DNA of 64,000 nt, taken from Nocardioides campestrisoli (GTDB lineage Bacteria > Actinomycetota > Actinomycetes > Propionibacteriales > Nocardioidaceae). The DNA lies in NCBI RefSeq assembly GCF_013624435.2, contig NZ_CP061768.1, forward strand, positions 3,500,001 to 3,564,000, read 5' to 3'. A program made the position numbers and the translations under genes. Of the stretch, positions 42,090-51,038 are shown piece after piece. Within the stretch, counting starts at the first letter, position 1, and the number at the start of each line of letters is the position of its first letter. The notes below the pieces were generated by a model that was given only the letters and a program-made list of their open reading frames with translations, had not been told where the DNA came from and ran no database searches.

Positions 42090-43374
42090 GGTCGGTCGGC
42101 TCCAGCTCCTCGGGGTGCTGCGGGGACCTGGTGTCCCGGTCCTCCACGGCGCAGTGCCAGCTCCAGCAGAGCTGGCCGAGGGTGACCATCACCAGCGCGG
42201 TGACCGCGAAGCCGAGCGCCGAGACCGCGATCAGCGGGGTGACCAGCGCCGCGACGGTGGCGTTGAGCATCAGGGTGAGGAACGAGGAGCCGGAGACCAC
42301 GGCCCCGCGGCGCTCGGGGAACAGGTCGAGCAGCATCAGCTGCAGCGTCGGGTAGGACATCCCGTTGCCCAGCGCCAGCAGGCTCGGTCCGACGATCGCC
42401 CAGGGCAGGTCCGTGGCCCACGGGCTGACCGAGAGGCCCACCCCGACCAGCGCGCCGCCGACCGAGACGGTGAAGCCGGCGCTGACCAGCCGGCGGCCGC
42501 TGATCCGGCCGGCGGCCCGGCCGGAGATCCAGGAGCCGACCACCATGGAGCCGATCATCGGCACGAAGAAGACCCAGAAGTCGAGCTCGCCCAGCCCGAG
42601 CAGGTCGACCACGAAGAGCGCGGCGCCCCCGATGTAGAGGAACTGGGCCGCGAAGGCGAACGTCGCCGCCCAGGCCACCCGGTGGAACCCGGCGTGCCGG
42701 GCCACGTCGACCAGCCCGCCGAGCACGCTGGCCGGGCGCAGCGGCACCCGTCGCTCCACGGGGTGGCTCTCGGGCAGGACCAGCACGGTGGCGGTCACCA
42801 GCACCACGCCGAGCACGGCCATGAACGCGAAGACCAGCGGCCAGGGACCCAGCTGGAGCACGGCGCCGCCGATCACCGGGGCGATCGCCGGGGCGAGGCC
42901 GAAGATCATCGCCACCCGGCTCATCAGCACCTGCGCCTGGGCGCCCTCGAAGAGGTCGCGGATCACCGTGCGGCTCACGATGGTGGCGCCGCCGGCGCTG
43001 AGCCCCTGGAGCACCCGGAAGACGAGCAGCACGGTCAGGTCCGGGGAGAACGCCGCCCCGATCGAGGCGAGCACGTAGACGGCCAGCGACCCGATGATCA
43101 CCGGCTTGCGGCCCACGGCGTCCGAGAGCGGTCCGTGGAAGATGCTCATCACCGCGAACGCCGCCATGTAGGCGGTCACCACCAGCTGCATCTGCGCCGA
43201 GCCGACGGAGAACTCCTCGCGCATCTGGGTGAACGCCGGGAACGGGGTGTCGATGCTGAACGGTCCGATCATCGACAGCATCGCCAGCACCACCGGGATC
43301 ACCACCAGGGCGCGTCGTCCGTGCGGGTCCAGCGCCGGGCGCGGCGAGTGCTCGTCGTGGGTCAGTTCGGTCAC
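42082..43374 (-). CDS. Bcr/CflA family multidrug efflux MFS transporter
   Basis: GTG at 43374 yields 430 residues with 12 predicted helices. The N-terminal half has [40 protein letters not shown] followed by RKPVIIG (MFS motif A), [20 protein letters not shown] and [17 protein letters not shown], all typical of Bcr/CflA proton-coupled drug exporters. An upstream ATG at about 43419 would overlap the divergent methyltransferase gene and is less likely. The substrate is unknown. Confidence 0.85.
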   Translation of the reverse strand: MTELTHDEHSPRPALDPHGRRALVVIPVVLAMLSMIGPFSIDTPFPAFTQMREEFSVGSAQMQLVVTAYMAAFAVMSIFHGPLSDAVGRKPVIIGSLAVYVLASIGAAFSPDLTVLLVFRVLQGLSAGGATIVSRTVIRDLFEGAQAQVLMSRVAMIFGLAPAIAPVIGGAVLQLGPWPLVFAFMAVLGVVLVTATVLVLPESHPVERRVPLRPASVLGGLVDVARHAGFHRVAWAATFAFAAQFLYIGGAALFVVDLLGLGELDFWVFFVPMIGSMVVGSWISGRAAGRISGRRLVSAGFTVSVGGALVGVGLSVSPWATDLPWAIVGPSLLALGNGMSYPTLQLMLLDLFPERRGAVVSGSSFLTLMLNATVAALVTPLIAVSALGFAVTALVMVTLGQLCWSWHCAVEDRDTRSPQHPEELEPTDLM

Positions 43375-43417
43375 CGCACGAGTATGCGCTGGGTCGGGGT
43401 TGACATGATCAGCGGTC

Positions 43418-44056
43418 ATGGAGACACCGAGCGAGGCAGCGCAGGCGCAGACGCAGACGCGGGAGTCGGTCGTCGGCGGCCTGCGCATCTCGTGGGACCC
43501 CCGGGTGCTCGAGCCGCGTCCCTGGACCGCCGCCCAGGCGCAGTGGCTGGCCGACCTGTCGCTGGGTGCTCCCGAGGGGCCGGCACTCGAGCTGTGCAGC
43601 GGTGCCGGGCACATCGGGCTGCTGCTGGCCCAGCTCACCGGGCGGAGCCTGGTGATGGTCGACGCCAACCCGGTCGCCTGCGACTTTGCCCGGACCAACG
43701 CCGAGCGGGCCGGGCTGGCCCCGGAGGTCCGCAACGAGCTGATGAGCGAGGCGCTGGCCGACGACGAGCGGTTCGCGGTGATCCTGGCCGACCCGCCGTG
43801 GGTCCCCCGGCCCGAGATCGACCGCTTCCCCGAGGACCCGGCGCTGGCCATCGACGGCGGCCCGACCGGTCTCGACCTCGCGGTCGAGTGCCTCACCCTG
43901 GTCGACCGGCACCTGGCCGACGGCGGCCACGCCGTGCTCCAGCTCGGCACCGCCGAGCAGGTCGAGGAGCTGCTGGCCGCGCACCCGCCCACCCGGGTGG
44001 CCTGCGAGGAGGTCCGCCGCTTCGAGCGCGGCGTCCTGGTGCACCTGGCCGGCTGA
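43418..44056 (+). CDS. Class I methyltransferase, HemK/PrmC-like (DPPW type)
   Basis: The 212-residue protein shows ALELCSGAGHIGLLLAQLTG (SAM site), VDANPVACDFARTNAERAG and ILADPPWVPRPEIDRFPEDP. The (N/D)PP(Y/W) motif marks amino- or glutamine-type N-methyltransferases, and the GPTGLDLAVECLTLVDRHLA region follows as in PrmC. It is shorter than PrmC and lacks the N-terminal helical domain. Its substrate is unknown. A CATGAT hexamer lies eight bases before ATG. It is divergent from the Bcr/CflA gene and convergent with the exonuclease gene (three bases). Confidence 0.78.
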   Translation: METPSEAAQAQTQTRESVVGGLRISWDPRVLEPRPWTAAQAQWLADLSLGAPEGPALELCSGAGHIGLLLAQLTGRSLVMVDANPVACDFARTNAERAGLAPEVRNELMSEALADDERFAVILADPPWVPRPEIDRFPEDPALAIDGGPTGLDLAVECLTLVDRHLADGGHAVLQLGTAEQVEELLAAHPPTRVACEEVRRFERGVLVHLAG

Positions 44057-44059
44057 GGC

Positions 44060-45058
44060 TCAGCCGGCCGCCGAGGCGGGCGGCTCGGTGAGCACCCTCA
44101 GCGCCAGCGCGGTGGTCGACTCCACCCCCAGGTGGCCCACCACCCGGGAGACGCGCAGCGGGTCGAGCGGGAGCAGCCCCGGGGTGCCCGGCACGTCGGG
44201 GGTGAGCCCGAGGTCCAGGTCGGTGCGTCCGCTCATCAGGGACAGGTTGAACGCGTAGCGCTCCCGGGCGCCGTCGGCGGTGAGCCGGCGCAGCAGGCCG
44301 GCGCCGATCCGCCGCTCCCCGTGCTCGGCGCTCCACGAGTCCAGGGTGGCGACCAGGTGCTGTCCGGCGCAGTGGTCGATGTCGGCCCAGACGGCCTGCA
44401 TCGAGCCCATCTCGCGCAGCAGCACCGGCACGGTCTTCTCCCCCAGCCCCGTCACCCCGGGCAGGTTGTCGCTGGAGTCGCCCCGCAGCGCGGCGAACTC
44501 CAGGTACTGCGCCGGCGAGACGCCGTACATGGCGTGCAGGGCCCGGGGGGTGAGCAGCGGTGAGGCGGCCATCCCGCCGTTGATCAGCCGGAGCACGCGG
44601 GTGTGGTCGCTGATGTGGGCGAAGGAGTCGCGGTCGGAGGTGACCAGCACGCAGTCCCAGTCGTGGGTCTGGGCCCAGGTCGCGGCGGAGGCGTTGACGT
44701 CGTCGGCCTCGAGGCCGGGCGGGGTGAGGGTGGCCAGCCCGAGCGCGTCGAGCAGCGCCCCGGCCCGCTCCAGCTGCTCGACCAGTGCCGGGTGCTTCTC
44801 CGCGCGGCCCGCCTTGTAGGCGGGGTAGAGCTCCTCGCGCACCGAGCTGGTCCGGTCGTCGAGCCCGAAGATCACCGCGTCCGGGGCGAACATGTCGATC
44901 GCCTCGAGGATCTGGCGCAGCATCCCGTGCAGCGCCCACGCGGGACGGCCGTTCCGGTCGCGGAGGTCGGAGTGGGCCCGCGCGTGGTGGTGCCGGTGCA
45001 GCAGGGAGGGCGCGTCGACCGCGAGCAGCAGCTGGCGAGGACGGTCCGGGGCGGGCAC
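44060..45058 (-). CDS. 5'-3' exonuclease (PolA-like FEN domain)
   Basis: GTG at 45058 gives 332 residues. The structure-specific nuclease core is complete: LLLAVDAPSLLHRHHHARAH, AVIFGLDDRTSSVREELYPA followed by YKAGR, GLEADDVNASAATWA, DCVLVTSDRDSFAHISDHTR, and the helix-hairpin-helix RGDSSDNLPGVTGLGEKTVP. The metal-binding Asp residues are all present. It removes RNA primers or flaps. As a stand-alone nuclease it accompanies PolA in many actinobacteria. It converges with the methyltransferase gene and diverges from the next gene. Confidence 0.9.
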   Translation of the reverse strand: MPAPDRPRQLLLAVDAPSLLHRHHHARAHSDLRDRNGRPAWALHGMLRQILEAIDMFAPDAVIFGLDDRTSSVREELYPAYKAGRAEKHPALVEQLERAGALLDALGLATLTPPGLEADDVNASAATWAQTHDWDCVLVTSDRDSFAHISDHTRVLRLINGGMAASPLLTPRALHAMYGVSPAQYLEFAALRGDSSDNLPGVTGLGEKTVPVLLREMGSMQAVWADIDHCAGQHLVATLDSWSAEHGERRIGAGLLRRLTADGARERYAFNLSLMSGRTDLDLGLTPDVPGTPGLLPLDPLRVSRVVGHLGVESTTALALRVLTEPPASAAG

Positions 45059-45105
45059 CGGGCCATCCTGCCCGACGCCTGCCCGAGGCCGCGCAACCCC
45101 GCGGC

Positions 45106-45111
45106 TACCGT
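45106..45111 (+). promoter_or_regulatory. -10 element for a leaderless hypothetical gene
   Basis: TACCGT is followed by six bases (ggtccc) and GTG at 45118, so the mRNA should start on the start codon. Confidence 0.5.
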
Positions 45112-45117
45112 GGTCCC

Positions 45118-45915
45118 GTGAGCGCACCGACCCCGGAGTCCCTGCCCCTCGCCGCCACCAGCCCCTGGGCCCGTCTGGTGGACGACGCCTCGGGCCGGCC
45201 GCGCGGTCCGGAGAGCGGGCTGGTCGGCACCGTCGTGGTCCGCGACACCGACCTGCCCGGCGTCCGTGATCTGCACGTGCCGCTCACCGTGGTGCTGAGC
45301 GGCGGCGCCGGACAGCTCGCCGGACCCCTCGGCCTCGCCGCGCGCACCGGGTTGCGGGTGGCCGCGGTGGAGATCACCCTGCGCGACCTCGACGACCTGC
45401 CCGGCAACGCCCGCCGGGTGCTGGCCGCCGCCGACGCCGCCCGCGACCAGGGCGTGCTCGACGACGAGACCACCCTGTACGTCGAGCTCCCCGGCCACCT
45501 CGGCCCGGGCTGGCTGCGGGCCGCGGACGAGCTGGCCGCCGCCGAGCTCCGGTTGACCCTGCGGACCGAGACCGCCGACGCGGACGGGCTGGCCGCCCGG
45601 ATCGACGCCGCGCTGGACCGGGAGACACCCTTCCGGTGCACCGGGGACCTGGACCGGGCCGTGCGCCACCAGGACCGGCACGGCTTCGCCAACGTGCTGC
45701 TGGCGACGCGGCGCGCCTTCGACGGCGCCGACCGGGAGTCGGTGGTGGCGACGCTGGCCGAGCGGGACCCGGACGTGCTGGTCGAGGCGCTGAGGGGCGA
45801 GGAGCTCCTGGCCGGCGCCCGGCGCTGGTTCACCTCGTTCACCTCCTCCGAGCCGGAGCGACCACTGGCTGAGCTGCGCGTTCTCGGGCTGGTCGCGGAG
45901 GACGGTCCTCGCTAG
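45118..45915 (+). CDS. Conserved hypothetical protein
   Basis: GTG at 45118 gives 265 residues. I do not recognise the family. The sequence is acidic and rich in Ala, Leu and Asp, with a regular alpha/beta look: VPLTVVLSGGAGQLAGPLGL, RVAAVEITLRDLDDLPGNAR, TTLYVELPGHLGPGWLRAAD. The pattern of strand-loop-helix units resembles a TIM-barrel-like or amidohydrolase-like fold without metal ligands. No signal peptide or membrane helix is present. It lies between the exonuclease and the zinc-ribbon methyltransferase genes and is probably transcribed alone from its leaderless promoter. Confidence 0.7.
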   Translation: MSAPTPESLPLAATSPWARLVDDASGRPRGPESGLVGTVVVRDTDLPGVRDLHVPLTVVLSGGAGQLAGPLGLAARTGLRVAAVEITLRDLDDLPGNARRVLAAADAARDQGVLDDETTLYVELPGHLGPGWLRAADELAAAELRLTLRTETADADGLAARIDAALDRETPFRCTGDLDRAVRHQDRHGFANVLLATRRAFDGADRESVVATLAERDPDVLVEALRGEELLAGARRWFTSFTSSEPERPLAELRVLGLVAEDGPR

Positions 45916-45973
45916 GGTCGTGCGATCCGCCTCGGCCGCGCCCGTCGCGCCGGGACCCAGACAGGACACCCTC

Positions 45974-47812
45974 ATGCGCCCACACCCCCTGCGCCGCACC
46001 CTCCGCGCGCTCGTGCTCGCCCAGGCCGGAGGGGTGGTGCTCAACGGCGTGCGGCTGCGGGCCCGCGCCGCCGGGCTCGCCACCCTGGCGCAGGACGCCT
46101 CCGGGACGGAGGCACCCGAGGGCTGGGTGGTGCTGGCCGCCGAGGGGGTGACGCCCTCGCCGCGGACCCTGGCCGCGGCGACCGCCTGGGCCGACCGGGA
46201 GACGCTCGACGCCGTCGACCTGGTGCCCGGCGACCTGCCCGCCGAGCGGGTCCTGGACCTGCTGCGCCAGGTCGACACCCGGGCCTTCCGCCGCGACCCG
46301 TTGCGCGAGGGCCACACGGCCGGCCACGCGCTGCTTGTGCGCGCCGACCTGGCGGCCCGCGCCGACCTGCCCGACGGGCCGCTGCCGGCGTACCGGCTGC
46401 TCGAGGTGGCCCGCCAGGTGAAGCGGTACGCCCCGCGCGGCACCGACTTCGTCCTCGCCCCGCTCGAACGCGCCGTCGCGCTCGACCCCGGCCAGCAGCT
46501 CACCCTGCTGCGCGCCGTGCTGGACCGCTACGCCACCGGCCGCCAGGTGGGCGACGCCGCCAGCCTTGCCCTGCTCGGCGCCGGGCTCGCGGCGGCGCCG
46601 GCGGCCGCGCTGCCGGCGCTGGTCGCCCACCAGCTCCAGCCCCGGGTGGTGGGGCACGGGCGCACTCCCGGCCGGGCCGGCCGCTGGCTGCACGAGGTAC
46701 GCCGCCAGGCGGGGCTGCTGCGCGCCGCGGCGCCGCCCGCGCCGACGGTCCGCCGCTCCGACGAGCTGCGCCCGGCGTACCTCAAGGAGCTCGAGCAGGG
46801 CACCGACCGGTTCTTCGAGCCCCGCGTCGACTCCTGCCGCTGGTGCGGCTCGCCGGACCTGGTGCGGCGGCTCACCTCTCCCGACCTGATCCAGCACAAG
46901 CCGGGGCGCTTCACCCTCGAGGAGTGCACGACCTGCGGCCACGTCTTCCAGAACCCGCGGCTCAGCCCCGACGGCCTGGACTTCTACTACCGCGACTTCT
47001 ACGACGGGTTCGCCGGCGAGGAGATGGAGAAGGTCTTCGCCTCCTCCGACGAGGAGTACGCCGGCCGGGTGGCCATGGTCTCCGCGCACGCCGAGGCGCC
47101 CCGGCGCTGGCTGGACGTGGGCAGCGGGCACGCGCACTTCTGCCTGGTCGCCAAGGAGTCGTTCCCGCAGACCTCCTTCGAGGGCGTCGAGCAGAGCCGG
47201 TCGATCGACGACGCGGCCCAGCGCGGGTGGGTCGACCGGGCACACCGCGGCTTCTTCCCCGACGTCGCGCCCCAGATGGCCGGCGAGTTCGACGTGGTCA
47301 GCATGCTGCACTACCTCGAGCACACCCGGGAGCCGCTGGCCGAGCTCGACGCCGCCGCCACCGCGCTGACCCCGGGCGGGCTGCTGATGGTCGAGGTGCC
47401 CGACCCCGAGGCCCGCTCCGCCCGGACGCTGGGCGCCTACTGGATGCCCTGGCTGCAGCCTCAGCACCAGCACTTCCTTTCCCTCGACCGGCTCGAGCAG
47501 GCCCTGCAGCAGCGGGGCTTCACCGTGCTGGACCGGCACCGCGAGCCCTCCTCCCCGGGCCTGGACGTGCTGCCGGCGGTCTGGCTCGCCGCCGGGCGGC
47601 TGGTGCCGCGGCCGTGGATGCCCTGGCTCCCGCGGCCCACCCCCGTGCAGCGCGCGGCCCGGGTGGCGGTGTGCCTGCTCGCGGTGCCCGTCGCCGTCCT
47701 CGCCTCGGTGGTCGCCTCCGCAGGTGCCGCGCTCGACCGGAGCGACCGCAGCCGTCGCCCGGGCAACGCGTTCCGGGTGCTGGCCCGCTACGACGTACCG
47801 TCGGGGTCATGA
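45974..47812 (+). CDS. Three-part protein: unknown N-domain, zinc ribbon, class I methyltransferase
   Basis: The 612-residue protein begins with about 270 residues of unclear identity, weakly like a truncated glycosyltransferase (AAEGVTPSPRTLAAATAWAD). Then comes a zinc ribbon, SCRWCGSPDLVRRLTS ... LEECTTCGHVFQNPRLS (two CxxC pairs), and a methyltransferase domain (RRWLDVGSGHAHFCLVAKES; FDVVSMLHYLEHTREPLAEL; PGGLLMVEVPDPEA) of the Methyltransf_23 type. A membrane-like segment near the end (VCLLAVPVAVLASVVASAG) may tether it. Such zinc-ribbon methyltransferases often modify sugars in surface glycans. That role is inferred. The stop overlaps the next gene's ATG. Confidence 0.75.
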   Translation: MRPHPLRRTLRALVLAQAGGVVLNGVRLRARAAGLATLAQDASGTEAPEGWVVLAAEGVTPSPRTLAAATAWADRETLDAVDLVPGDLPAERVLDLLRQVDTRAFRRDPLREGHTAGHALLVRADLAARADLPDGPLPAYRLLEVARQVKRYAPRGTDFVLAPLERAVALDPGQQLTLLRAVLDRYATGRQVGDAASLALLGAGLAAAPAAALPALVAHQLQPRVVGHGRTPGRAGRWLHEVRRQAGLLRAAAPPAPTVRRSDELRPAYLKELEQGTDRFFEPRVDSCRWCGSPDLVRRLTSPDLIQHKPGRFTLEECTTCGHVFQNPRLSPDGLDFYYRDFYDGFAGEEMEKVFASSDEEYAGRVAMVSAHAEAPRRWLDVGSGHAHFCLVAKESFPQTSFEGVEQSRSIDDAAQRGWVDRAHRGFFPDVAPQMAGEFDVVSMLHYLEHTREPLAELDAAATALTPGGLLMVEVPDPEARSARTLGAYWMPWLQPQHQHFLSLDRLEQALQQRGFTVLDRHREPSSPGLDVLPAVWLAAGRLVPRPWMPWLPRPTPVQRAARVAVCLLAVPVAVLASVVASAGAALDRSDRSRRPGNAFRVLARYDVPSGS

Positions 47813-48471
47813 GGCTCCTGCTCCTGCGTCACGGTCAGACCCACGGCAACGTGGCCGGTGCGCTGGACACCGGCGTGCCCGGCCTCGACCTCACCGACCT
47901 GGGCCGGGCCCAGGCCCGGGCCGCCGCCCGCGCCCTGGACGGGACCGGGGTGGAGGGGGTCTTCGTCTCCCGGCTCGTCCGCACGGTGCAGACCTCCGAC
48001 CCGCTCGTCGAGGCGGCCGGCCTGCCGCGCGCCCAGCTGCCGGGGCTGCACGAGATCGCCGCCGGCGCCTACGAGATGGCCACCGACCACGACTCGGTGC
48101 ACGGCTACCTGAGCACCGTCCAGCACTGGGTGCACGGCGAGCTCGACGTGCGGATGCCCGGCGGCGAGTCGGGGACCGAGTTCCTCGAGCGCTACGACGC
48201 CGACGTCGAGCGGGTCGTGGCCAGCGGCGCCGAGACCGCCCTGGTGGTCAGCCACGGAGCGGCGATCCGGACCTGGGTCGCCTCCCGGGTCCCCGACGTC
48301 GCCGGTCGCCCGGAGGCGGTGAGCCCGCTGCACAACACCGGGCTGATCGCCGTCGAGGGGCACCCGACCAGGGGCTGGCGGCTGGTGGAGTGGCACGCCG
48401 ACCCGATCGGCGGGCACCTTCTCGAGGACGAGTCGGCGCCCGACCCCACCGGGGAGCCGGTCGAGGAGTAG
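47809..48471 (+). CDS. Histidine phosphatase family protein
   Basis: The 220-residue protein has the phosphoglycerate-mutase-like motif LLLLRHGQTHGNVAGALDTG with the catalytic His, VFVSRLVRTVQTSDPLVEAA with the second Arg, and ETALVVSHGAAIRTWVASRV with the later His. Family members dephosphorylate small metabolites or, less often, isomerise them. The ATG lies inside the stop of the methyltransferase gene, so the two are coupled. A TACCGT hexamer seven bases upstream could also give an internal leaderless mRNA. The substrate is unknown. Confidence 0.85.
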   Translation: MRLLLLRHGQTHGNVAGALDTGVPGLDLTDLGRAQARAAARALDGTGVEGVFVSRLVRTVQTSDPLVEAAGLPRAQLPGLHEIAAGAYEMATDHDSVHGYLSTVQHWVHGELDVRMPGGESGTEFLERYDADVERVVASGAETALVVSHGAAIRTWVASRVPDVAGRPEAVSPLHNTGLIAVEGHPTRGWRLVEWHADPIGGHLLEDESAPDPTGEPVEE

Positions 48472-48488
48472 CCCTCAGGGCGTCGGGG

Positions 48489-49094
48489 CTAGATCCAGCC
48501 CATCCGCCTCGCCGTCGCCACGGCCTCGTGCCGGTTGGCCGCGCCGAGCTTCGCGGCGGCGCTGGAGAGGTAGTTGCGCACGGTGCCTGCGGACAGGTGC
48601 ACCCGGCGGGCGATCTCCTCGACCGGCGCGGCGTCCGCGGCCGCCTCCAGCACGTCGGCCTCCCGCGGCGTCAGCGGCGAGTCCCCGGCCGCGATCGCCT
48701 CCGCGGCCAGCTCGGGGTCGACGTACCGGCCGCCGGCGTGCACGGTCCGCACCACCGAGGCCAGCGTCGCCGCGGAGGTGGTCTTCGGCAGGAAGCCGCG
48801 GACCCCGACGGCCAGGGCCCGCTTGAGGTAGCCGGGACGTCCGTGGCTGGTCACGATCAGGCAGGCGCACCCGGGTGCGACCGCGGCGAGCCTCTCGGCC
48901 ACCTCGATCCCGTCCAGGGCCGGCATCTGCAGGTCGAGGACGGCCACGTCGGGCCGGTGCTCCCCCACCGCGGCGAGGGCCTCGGCGCCGGTCGCGGCCT
49001 CGGCCACCACCTCCAGGTCGTCCTCGAGGTCGAGCATCTGCGCGAGCGCGCTGCGGATCAGGTTCTCGTCGTCGGCCAGCAGCACCCGGATCAT
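48489..49094 (-). CDS. NarL/LuxR-type response regulator
   Basis: The 201-residue protein has a receiver domain (VLLADDENLIRSALAQMLDL; phospho-acceptor Asp54 in VAVLDLQMPALDGIEVAERL; Thr in LIVTSHG; Lys in FLPKTT) and a C-terminal LuxR helix-turn-helix (LTPREADVLEAAADAAPVEE; LSAGTVRNYLSSAAAKLGA). It is the DesR-like partner of the histidine kinase encoded just upstream (four-base overlap). It probably controls the neighbouring ABC transporter, as such operons often do. Confidence 0.93.
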   Translation of the reverse strand: MIRVLLADDENLIRSALAQMLDLEDDLEVVAEAATGAEALAAVGEHRPDVAVLDLQMPALDGIEVAERLAAVAPGCACLIVTSHGRPGYLKRALAVGVRGFLPKTTSAATLASVVRTVHAGGRYVDPELAAEAIAAGDSPLTPREADVLEAAADAAPVEEIARRVHLSAGTVRNYLSSAAAKLGAANRHEAVATARRMGWI

Positions 49095-50251
49095 GTCGCC
49101 TCCACCTCCGCCAGCCGCAGCCGGACCACGAACTCGTCCCCGTCCGCCCCGTGCTCCCAGCCGGCACCGAGCTCGGCCGCGTCGGCGGCCAGGCTACGCA
49201 GCCCGCTCCCGTCGCCCGCCGTCGCCCGGGACACGTCCACGCCGTCGTTGCGCACCTCGACCGTGCCGCCGGTGTAGGTGATCGTGACCCGGCTGGCCTC
49301 GGAGTGGCGAAGCACGTTGGTGACCGCCTCGCGCACCAGCCGCGCCACCGGGGCGTGCCAGCGCTCGGGGAGGCCGTCGAGGTCCGCGTGCGCCTCGATG
49401 CCCGCCGAGCGCAGCAGCGAGACCGCACCCTGGAGCTCCTGCCCCAGGTCGAGGGGGCGGTAGCCGCGGGCCAGCTCGCGGGCCTCGCGCATCGCCTCGT
49501 GGGCCGTGCTGCGCACCTGGCGGACCAGCGGAGCGGCGCGCTCGTCGCCGCGCTCGGCCAGCGTCGCGGCCAGCTCGGCCTGGACCGCGATGGTCGCGAG
49601 GTGCCGCCCCATCACGTCGTGCACGTCGCGGGAGAACCGCAGCCGCTCCTCGGCCACCGCCAGGTCGGCCTGGGTGCGCCGGGCCCGGTCGAGCTCGGTG
49701 ACCACGCCGAGCAGCCACAGGGAGCTCTGCACGGTGAAGGCGAAGAAGCCGGCGAGGAAGACGCCGTACAACGCCATCGCCGCACTGCCGGCGGCCGCGG
49801 CCACCACCAGCGCCCCGGCCAGCAGCACCACCGCCTGGACCCGGCGGTCCCGCACCCCGCCGAACGCGAAGCCCAGCGTGCCCACCACCACCAGGGCCGG
49901 CCCGACGGCCTGCTCGGCGGGCAGGCTCAGCACCCAGGCAACCACGGGGAAGGTGAGCACGACCAGCAGGACGACCGGCTGCCGCGGTGGCGCCTCCCCG
50001 GCGGGGTAGCGCAGGACCGTCTCATGCATCAGCCAGGCCCCGGCCAGGCCGGGGAGCAGCGCGGCGAGCGCGGCGACGGCGACCTGGCCGGTCGTGGTCA
50101 GCTCCCCCATCGTGGCCAGGGTCCCCATCACGAGCAGGAACCAGTAGACGAGGTGGAGCGAGCCCCGGGTGTAGAGGTCGACCAGCTGGACGTCGGTCCG
50201 CCCGCCCCACCGCGGGAGTCGCGGGAGGCGGGCGTGCAGGGAGTCAGCCAC
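49091..50251 (-). CDS. Sensor histidine kinase (HisKA_3, DesK-like)
   Basis: The 386-residue protein has about five to six membrane helices (YWFLLVMGTLATMGELTTTG; VVLLVVLTFPVVAWVLSL), then the HisKA_3 dimerisation helix with phospho-His in LRFSRDVHDVMGRHLATIAV, and an ATPase domain (LVREAVTNVLRHSEASRVTI; GDGSGLRSLAADAAELGAG). There is no large sensor domain outside the cell, so it may sense membrane state or substrate through the ABC transporter. Its start overlaps the ABC permease gene by eight bases. Confidence 0.92.
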   Translation of the reverse strand: MADSLHARLPRLPRWGGRTDVQLVDLYTRGSLHLVYWFLLVMGTLATMGELTTTGQVAVAALAALLPGLAGAWLMHETVLRYPAGEAPPRQPVVLLVVLTFPVVAWVLSLPAEQAVGPALVVVGTLGFAFGGVRDRRVQAVVLLAGALVVAAAAGSAAMALYGVFLAGFFAFTVQSSLWLLGVVTELDRARRTQADLAVAEERLRFSRDVHDVMGRHLATIAVQAELAATLAERGDERAAPLVRQVRSTAHEAMREARELARGYRPLDLGQELQGAVSLLRSAGIEAHADLDGLPERWHAPVARLVREAVTNVLRHSEASRVTITYTGGTVEVRNDGVDVSRATAGDGSGLRSLAADAAELGAGWEHGADGDEFVVRLRLAEVEAT

Positions 50252-51038
50252 GCGGCTCCCACCGCATCGACCGGGCGGCGAGCACCAGCGCGAACGCGGT
50301 CCAGGCGAGCAGGATGCCGAGCGCCGGCGCGACCTCCACCCAGCTCTGCCAGAAGCCGACGGTGGCCTCGTCCGAGCCGCGCTCCAGGCCGAACCAGGCG
50401 GAGCGGACCAGGTCGTTGACCGCCGCGCCCGGGAGGTACTCCAGGAACGCGGCCACCCGCTCGGGCACCGCCGGGGCCATGAAGCCGGCGAGCGCGATGA
50501 TCATCACCGGGCCGCTGGTCAGCTGGGCCGCCTCGGCGGTCTTGGTCCACGCGGCGGTCCACAGCGCCAGGGCGGCGAACGTGACCCCGGCCAGCAGCAC
50601 GCCGAGGGCGAGCAGCAGCGGGTTGAGCGGCAGGTCGAAGCCGGCCACCGCGGCGATCGGCACGGTCAGCACCAGCACCGCCAGGACGATCGCCAGACCG
50701 GGCAGCGCCATCGAGACGACCAGCTCCGGGTCCCGGGTCTCGCCGGTGCGGAGCCGCTTGAGCACCAGCTCGTCGCGGCGGGTGACGAACATGGAGAGCA
50801 GGTTGTAGTAGCCCGGGAAGAGCAGGGCCATCAGCAGGGCGATCCCCAGCGTCGCGGTCCCGGCCATCGGGTCGGGATCGGTCACGGTGAAGAGCAGGGC
50901 GAGCGGGACGATCGGCACCGCGAACGCGTAGAGCATCGTCGTCCGGTTCCGGACCATCAGCGTCCAGTTGAACCGGGCCAGGCCGAGGGTCCGGGACAGC
51001 GCCGTGGTCTGGCGGGTCGTCGAGGCGGTGGTGCTCAT
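50244..51038 (-). CDS. ABC-2 type transporter permease
   Basis: From ATG 51038 the protein has 264 residues and six membrane segments (MLYAFAVPIVPLALLFTVTD; ATLGIALLMALLFPGYYNLL; LAIVLAVLVLTVPIAAVAGF). FVTRRDELVLKRLRTGETRD is the coupling loop of ABC-2 permeases of drug or lipid exporters. It pairs with the ATP-binding protein encoded before it (four-base overlap). The substrate is unknown; the adjacent two-component system suggests inducible export. Confidence 0.88.
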   Translation of the reverse strand: MSTTASTTRQTTALSRTLGLARFNWTLMVRNRTTMLYAFAVPIVPLALLFTVTDPDPMAGTATLGIALLMALLFPGYYNLLSMFVTRRDELVLKRLRTGETRDPELVVSMALPGLAIVLAVLVLTVPIAAVAGFDLPLNPLLLALGVLLAGVTFAALALWTAAWTKTAEAAQLTSGPVMIIALAGFMAPAVPERVAAFLEYLPGAAVNDLVRSAWFGLERGSDEATVGFWQSWVEVAPALGILLAWTAFALVLAARSMRWEPRG

